Origin: JAEUIV01 sp033763795
GTDB lineage: Bacteria; Planctomycetota; Phycisphaerae; Phycisphaerales; UBA1924
Length of the DNA stretch: 64,000 nt
Assembly: GCA_033763795.1 (NCBI GenBank)
Contig: JANRJV010000018.1
Coordinates: 13,930 to 77,929, forward strand
Direction of reading: 5' to 3'
Made by a program: the position numbers and the translations under genes. The notes under the pieces were generated by a model. That model did no database searches. It was not told the DNA's origin and saw only the letters and a list, made by a program, of their open reading frames with translations. Below are positions 59,734 through 64,000 of the stretch, in pieces (positions within the stretch are counted from its first letter, which is position 1; the number at the start of each line of letters is the position of its first letter).

Positions 59734-60513
59734 GTGGATAAGGCAAGCGCAATCGGCTTCGTTCTCGCGCTGGGCATCCTGGCGCTCGTCTGCTTCAAGG
59801 CGAGCCACGGCAACCTCGGGATGTTCTACTCCGAAAAGGGCCTCTACATGGTCGTGGGCGGCTGCATCGCGGTCATTTTCATGGGCCTGCCCATGGACAA
59901 GATCAAGTGCATCCCAGGCTACTGCAAGTCCTTCATGTTCTCCAAGGGCATGAGCACCGTCGAGGTCATCAAGCTCATGTCCACCCTCTCGGAGAAGGCC
60001 CGCCGCGACGGCATCCTCAGCCTCGAGTCGGAGATGTCCAAGGTCAACGAGCCCTTCCTCACCGCCGGGCTCAAGATGGCGATCGACGGCGTGGACCCCG
60101 AGAACATCGAGTCCGTCCTCCGCCTCGAGCTCGTCGCCATGGCCGACCGCCACAAGGCCGGCAAGAAGTTCTTCGACCTCATCAAGGTCTACGCCCCGGG
60201 ATGGGGGCTCGTCGCCACGCTGATCGGGCAGGTCGGCATGTTCGCCTTCCTCGGCGGCTCCATCGAGGTCATGGGACACATGCTCGCCGTCGCCGTCGTC
60301 GCCACGATGTACGGCGCACTGCTGGCCAACTGCATCGCGGGCCCCATGGGCGACAAGCTGGGCCTGCGCTCGGGCCAGGAGGTCCTCAACAAGGAGATGA
60401 TGCTCCAGGGCATCCTCTCCATCCAGAACGGCGACAACCCCCGCACCACCATGGACAAGATGATGGCCTTCATCCCGCAGAGCTCCCGCGCCACGCTGAA
60501 GCTCGCCGCCTGA
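59734..60513 (+). CDS. motA: Flagellar motor stator protein MotA
   Basis: The 259-residue protein has four membrane segments (AIGFVLALGILALVCF; GLYMVVGGCIAVIFMGL; and a pair at LVATLIGQVGMFAFLGGSIEVMGHMLAVAVVATMYGALLANCI). The cytoplasmic loop contains LSEKARRDGILSLESEM and NIESVLRLELVAMADRHKAGKKFF, the MotA/PomA signature. It forms the proton- or sodium-conducting stator with MotB. The start is a GTG, and the alternative of a longer frame is not supported. motB follows after 16 bases. No other flagellar gene is in the window. Confidence 0.93.
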   Translation: MDKASAIGFVLALGILALVCFKASHGNLGMFYSEKGLYMVVGGCIAVIFMGLPMDKIKCIPGYCKSFMFSKGMSTVEVIKLMSTLSEKARRDGILSLESEMSKVNEPFLTAGLKMAIDGVDPENIESVLRLELVAMADRHKAGKKFFDLIKVYAPGWGLVATLIGQVGMFAFLGGSIEVMGHMLAVAVVATMYGALLANCIAGPMGDKLGLRSGQEVLNKEMMLQGILSIQNGDNPRTTMDKMMAFIPQSSRATLKLAA

Positions 60514-60529
60514 GCCGAGGACCACACCC

Positions 60530-61384
60530 ATGGCAGACCAGCACGAGGCCCACGGCGGCGGCGGGCACGACGAGCACAAGAAGCACAAGAAGCACGGCGG
60601 CCACGGCGGCGGGCACGGCAAGCACGAGGAGCACGAGGAGGGCGTGCCCGAGTGGGTCGTCTCGTTCGCCGACAACGCGCTCCTGCAGATGGGCTTCTTC
60701 GTCATCCTCCTGGCGATGAACATGAAGCCCGCCTCCAGCGGCGCGGGCGGCGCTCCCGCCGACAACAAGCAGTCGGACGTCGGCGTCCCCGTCGCCAACA
60801 CCATGCTCATCGACGGCGCCATCGCCATCCGCGAGGCCTTCAACAACCCCGTCGACATGAACTCCTCAAGCCCGCACGACGCCCCCCTCGTCCGCCGCAT
60901 CCAGCAGAAGCGCGAGGGCGAGAGCCGCGTCGACGGCCCGCCCGGAGACAAGCAGGACGTCCAGTCCGTCAGGCCCACCGACTATCACAGGATCGGCGGG
61001 CTCGTCTCCTTCGAGGAGAACCGCTCCATCATCGACGCCGCCGGCAAACGCACCGCCGCGGACGTCGCCAAGGAGCTCAAGGGCCGACGCAGCATCGTCG
61101 AGGTCCGGGGCCACACCAGCCTCGCCGAGGCGCAGGACCCGCAGGACCGCGGCATGGCGCTCTCATTCGAACGGGCCCTGGCCGTCGCCCAGCTGCTCCG
61201 CACGTCGGGCATCGAGTGGGAACAGCTCAGGCTCATCGCCTGCGGCGCGGGCGACCGCGTCGCCCCCATCGCGCGCAACAGCACCGAGCAGCGCAGCAAC
61301 CAGCGCGTCGAGATCATCGTCACCGACGAGCAGCTCCCCCCGGACCCCTACGCCAAGGAAGCCGCGCCCGGCAAGGCGCCCTGA
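60530..61384 (+). CDS. motB: Flagellar motor stator protein MotB with His/Lys-rich N-terminus
   Basis: The 284-residue protein begins with an unusually His/Lys/Gly-rich 35-residue tail (HDEHKKHKKHGGHGG and similar). It is followed by the MotB plug region: WVVSFADNALLQMGFFVILLAMN, with the ion-carrying Asp in SFADN. The C-terminal OmpA-like peptidoglycan-binding domain (about residues 155-275) has IVEVRGHTSLAEAQDP and SFERALAVAQLLRTSGI, ending RSNQRVEIIVTDE. Expected to anchor the stator to peptidoglycan. The His-rich tail could bind metal ions or interact with MotA or the rotor. Confidence 0.92.
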   Translation: MADQHEAHGGGGHDEHKKHKKHGGHGGGHGKHEEHEEGVPEWVVSFADNALLQMGFFVILLAMNMKPASSGAGGAPADNKQSDVGVPVANTMLIDGAIAIREAFNNPVDMNSSSPHDAPLVRRIQQKREGESRVDGPPGDKQDVQSVRPTDYHRIGGLVSFEENRSIIDAAGKRTAADVAKELKGRRSIVEVRGHTSLAEAQDPQDRGMALSFERALAVAQLLRTSGIEWEQLRLIACGAGDRVAPIARNSTEQRSNQRVEIIVTDEQLPPDPYAKEAAPGKAP

Positions 61385-61440
61385 CAGGCCCGGCCCCGCG
61401 AGCGGGCGCGTCGGCGGCGGCGCGGGCGGCATCGGCGCTC

Positions 61441-63306
61441 TCAGCGCCCGAAGCGCTTCTCCAGCTCGCGGATCGTCATGCGGATCGTCGTGGGCCGGCC
61501 GTGCGGACAGTTGCTCGAGCGCTCGACCCGCTCGCGCAGCCGCAGCAGCTCGCCCAGCTCCTCCTCGCTCAGCGCGTCGCCGGCTTTCACCGCCGCCTTG
61601 CACGCCATCATGTCCAACACGTCCGCCAGCGCCGCCTCCTGAGCCGTGGACTCCGCCCCGCCCCAGCACTCGGCCGAGGCGCGGTCGAGCAGCTCCGCCG
61701 TGAACTCCCCCGCGTCGACGCGCCGATCGAAGAGAAAGCTCGGGAACGCCGATACGCCGATCGACGCCGGGCCCATGGGCGACGCCTCGATCCCCAGCCG
61801 CTCCAGCAGGGGCCCGAGCCGCTCCAGCGCGTCCAGCCGCGGCGCCGGCCCCTCGATCACCACGGGCACCAGCAATCGCTGGCTCTCCAGCGGCCCCGAC
61901 GAGACGCGCTCCGCCAGCTTCTCGAACATCACACGCTCGTGCAGCGCATGCTGATCGATGATCAGCACCCCCTGCTCGTCCTGCGTCACGAGGTACGAGT
62001 TGTGCACCTGCAGGACCCGCGGCGTGGCGACGGGCCGGGGAATCCCGCCGGGAGACGAGGTCGCACCGTCGCGCACCGCCGCGCCCACGTGAGTATCTGC
62101 CCCGCCCGCGCCGCCGGCCGCGTTGCCCGTCGCCGTCGCAGCCGCGGCCGCCGCATGCAGAACCGAATACTCGAAGCGCGAAACAGGCCCGGTCGCGCCG
62201 AAGCTCGATCCGTTCACGCCGCCCGGCCCCGCGCTCTGCGCCGCCGGCGTCAGGTCCGCGCGCTGCAGCGCCCCGCGCACCGCGCGGAACACCACGCTGT
62301 GCACCATCCCGCTGTCGCGGAAGCGCACCTCCGCCTTCGCCGGGTGCACGTTCACGTCCACCGCGCCGGGATCCATCACGAGGATCAGCACCGCCGCGGG
62401 ATGCCGCGAGGGCTCGATCAGCCCGCGGTAGGCCTCCTTGAGCGCGTGCTGCACGGTCTTGTCGCGGATGGGCCGGCCGCCTAGGAACAGATGCTGCCAC
62501 TTGGTCGTGGGCCGCGCCAGCCCGGGCTTGCCCACGAGTCCCCACAGCGCCACCCCCCGCGCGTCATCGAACGTGTCGGCGTGCACCTCCAGGTACTCGC
62601 TCTGCATCTCCGGGCCGACCACCGCCAGCACGCGGTCCCGCGGCTGCTGGCCCGCCGGCACGTCCAGCACCAGCCGCCCCTCCACGCGCACGCTGAACGC
62701 GACCGACGGCTGGCACATCGCGATCTGCCGCACCGTGTCCACGCAGTGCCCCTGCTCCGTCGCCGGGGTCCTCAGAAACTTCCGCCGCGCCGGCGTGTTG
62801 AAGAAGAGGTTCCGCACCGTCACGACCGTGCCCACGCCCCCCGCGTCGGGGCGCACGGGTTCGAGCATCGCCCCCTCCACGCGCAGCAGGCTCGCCGCCG
62901 CGTCCGCCGCACGCCGCGAGCGGATCGACATCCGCGACACCGACGCGATCGACGCCAGCGCCTCGCCCCGGAAGCCCAGCGTCGTGATCCGGTCGAGGTC
63001 CGCGGCGTCGGTGATCTTGCTCGTCGCGTGGGCCGCGACCGCCAGCGGCAGCTCATCCGCCGCGATGCCGCGCCCGTCGTCGGCGACGCGCACCAGCTCC
63101 ACGCCCCCCTGCTCCAGCTCGACGTCGATGCGCGTGGCCCCGGCGTCGATGGCGTTGTCCAGCAGCTCCTTGACGACGCTGGCGGGACGCTCGATCACCT
63201 CGCCCGCGGCGATCTGGGCCGCCACCAGCGGCGACAGCCGCCGGATCGGCGCGTGCCGATCGACTGTCACCCTGGTTTCCGTCTCCGTCGTCCCGAGGCC
63301 CGTCAT
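61441..63306 (-). CDS. mutL: DNA mismatch repair protein MutL (endonuclease type)
   Basis: The 621-residue protein has the GHKL ATPase motifs AAGEVIERPASVVKELLDNAIDAG, VADDGRGI, HATSKI and GFRGEALASI. The C-terminal half carries the nicking-endonuclease motif DQHALHERVMFE, fitting DQHA(X)2E(X)4E, plus the ACKAAVKAGD and NCPHGRPT motifs. It therefore belongs to the nicking MutL group of methyl-independent repair, consistent with no MutH. The middle is a Gly/Ala-rich linker. TACACT ends six bases before the ATG. Confidence 0.95.
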   Translation of the reverse strand: MTGLGTTETETRVTVDRHAPIRRLSPLVAAQIAAGEVIERPASVVKELLDNAIDAGATRIDVELEQGGVELVRVADDGRGIAADELPLAVAAHATSKITDAADLDRITTLGFRGEALASIASVSRMSIRSRRAADAAASLLRVEGAMLEPVRPDAGGVGTVVTVRNLFFNTPARRKFLRTPATEQGHCVDTVRQIAMCQPSVAFSVRVEGRLVLDVPAGQQPRDRVLAVVGPEMQSEYLEVHADTFDDARGVALWGLVGKPGLARPTTKWQHLFLGGRPIRDKTVQHALKEAYRGLIEPSRHPAAVLILVMDPGAVDVNVHPAKAEVRFRDSGMVHSVVFRAVRGALQRADLTPAAQSAGPGGVNGSSFGATGPVSRFEYSVLHAAAAAATATGNAAGGAGGADTHVGAAVRDGATSSPGGIPRPVATPRVLQVHNSYLVTQDEQGVLIIDQHALHERVMFEKLAERVSSGPLESQRLLVPVVIEGPAPRLDALERLGPLLERLGIEASPMGPASIGVSAFPSFLFDRRVDAGEFTAELLDRASAECWGGAESTAQEAALADVLDMMACKAAVKAGDALSEEELGELLRLRERVERSSNCPHGRPTTIRMTIRELEKRFGR

Positions 63307-63312
63307 GGGCGC

Positions 63313-63318
63313 AGTGTA
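63313..63318 (-). promoter_or_regulatory. -10 hexamer TACACT for mutL
   Basis: On the minus strand CGTACACTG ends six bases before the mutL ATG, in the 27-base gap after the pseudopilin gene. Confidence 0.5.
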
Positions 63319-63333
63319 CGGAGCGGCGGGGCG

Positions 63334-64000
63334 TCAGCGCAGGTCGCGGCCGCGCACGCCGTTGATGGTGTGCAGCGAGGGAACGTTGCGATGCTCCGTG
63401 GGCCCTATGTCCGGGTCCCCGGCCCCGTCAGGAAGACCGGGATGCAGGGCTTCGCGCTGCTCACGCCGCACGGAGCCGTCGACAAACGCGAGCGGCACCA
63501 TCGTATGACCTTGGTTGTAGCTCCACCGCTCGAGAAGAAAACCCTTGGCCGACGGGTAGACGACCTCCGTCGTCCGCACGGCGCGATACTGGCTTCTGCC
63601 GCGCCTGCCGTCGAGCGTCCAGTACTCGGGGTCCGCAAGAAACGTCCGCGAGTAGTAGTACGACGCGAACAGACGGGGCCAATCGCGCATCCAAGGGAGT
63701 AAGGCGTGATCGGCCTCAAGCTCCGCCGGCGCTGTGAAGTGATCGGCGAACGGGTCGAGCGTCGAGTAGCGGTCCCAGAGCGCCAGGTTCCACCATGAAA
63801 CGCAGTCCATGTAGTACACCGTGATCTGCGCTTCGGGGAACTTGAAGACCCGCGGCACGTGCGGATCGATGAAACAGGGCATGAACTCGTCAAAGTCCGT
63901 GTTGTAGGAGGCGAAGGCGTACACGTGCTGCTGCATGTTGCTGAGCGAGCCCGTTTCCTGCGCGCGGGCCCGCGCGCCGCGCAGATGGCCCAGCGTGAGC
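63334..64000 (-). CDS. Pseudopilin-like protein, C-terminal part (truncated by window edge)
   Basis: The frame is open to the right edge, and about 222 residues are visible. The first part (LTLGHLRGARARAQETGSLSNMQQHVYAFASYNTDFDEFMP) matches the region just after the prepilin helix of planctomycete type II pseudopilins, where a small N-x-x-Q-L/H-x-x-Y-A segment recurs. The C-terminal half has tyrosine-rich segments and ends with VPLAFVDGSVRRE, a His-x-DG-type ending typical of these proteins. The N-terminal methylation motif is outside the window. It is not coupled to mutL. Confidence 0.75.
   Translation of the reverse strand, partial: LTLGHLRGARARAQETGSLSNMQQHVYAFASYNTDFDEFMPCFIDPHVPRVFKFPEAQITVYYMDCVSWWNLALWDRYSTLDPFADHFTAPAELEADHALLPWMRDWPRLFASYYYSRTFLADPEYWTLDGRRGRSQYRAVRTTEVVYPSAKGFLLERWSYNQGHTMVPLAFVDGSVRREQREALHPGLPDGAGDPDIGPTEHRNVPSLHTINGVRGRDLR

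Overview
The window is chromosomal DNA of a very GC-rich, Gram-negative bacterium, most likely a planctomycete of the class Phycisphaerae. Pointers: an outer-membrane/LPS gene pair (KdsD next to a giant LptC-like protein), a DUF3467 protein, a pseudopilin with a C-terminal H/DG-type ending, a PqqD-M50-HlyD protein, and many long Pro/Ala/Gly-rich low-complexity proteins. This assignment is by gene content and style, not by database search. Genes are packed tightly, with many 4-base ATGA overlaps, and no gene-free stretch exceeds about 275 bases. No insertion sequence, prophage, CRISPR array or rRNA was seen. The huge number of long antisense reading frames is a by-product of the GC content.

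Layout. 1-1363: end of a membrane protein and a secreted coiled-coil protein. 1415-8405: an oligopeptide-type ABC importer operon with an unusual subunit set (two OppC-type permeases, one OppB-type, one binding protein, one ATPase). 8430-10431: a glycosyltransferase and a secreted unknown. 10457-19073 (minus strand): queD, rluD, a TPR-like membrane protein, a degenerate MnmE-like GTPase, coaX, a class IV aminotransferase, a YihY protein and an RsuA-family pseudouridine synthase. 19194-22364: a coiled-coil protein, scpA and kdsD, the last two divergent with 24 bases between them. 22373-31530: LptC-like protein, GT2 glycosyltransferase, BshC-like protein, a membrane-anchored coiled-coil protein, then aminopeptidase P-accB-accC.

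31640-42194 is the most interesting part: an AsmA/DUF748 giant, a PqqD-M50 protease-HlyD fusion, a C-terminally truncated SecA-like translocase ATPase overlapping it by 4 bases, and two further HlyD-type proteins, one carrying a GAF domain. I propose this is a dedicated, little-described secretion or peptide-export system. 42229-46426: aroB, a ParA ATPase fused to a glycogen-binding-type (CBM48/AMPK) domain, and an unknown partner. 46451-52000 (minus): MarR regulator, periplasmic adaptor and an enlarged RND pump, with a palindromic operator lying on the marR promoter. 52133-55408 (minus): clpX, a SHOCT protein and trigger factor. 55587-56126: tRNA-Leu(CAA), a DUF3467 protein and a clear terminator. 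56153-59460: tpiA among secreted unknowns. 59734-63306: motA-motB and mutL. 63334-64000: a truncated pseudopilin.

Regulatory theme: at least twelve genes have a TANNNT -10 hexamer ending only 4-11 bases before the start codon, so many transcripts here are predicted to be leaderless or nearly so. Other genes, mostly those inside operons, have clear GGAG-type ribosome binding sites and sometimes GTG or TTG starts.
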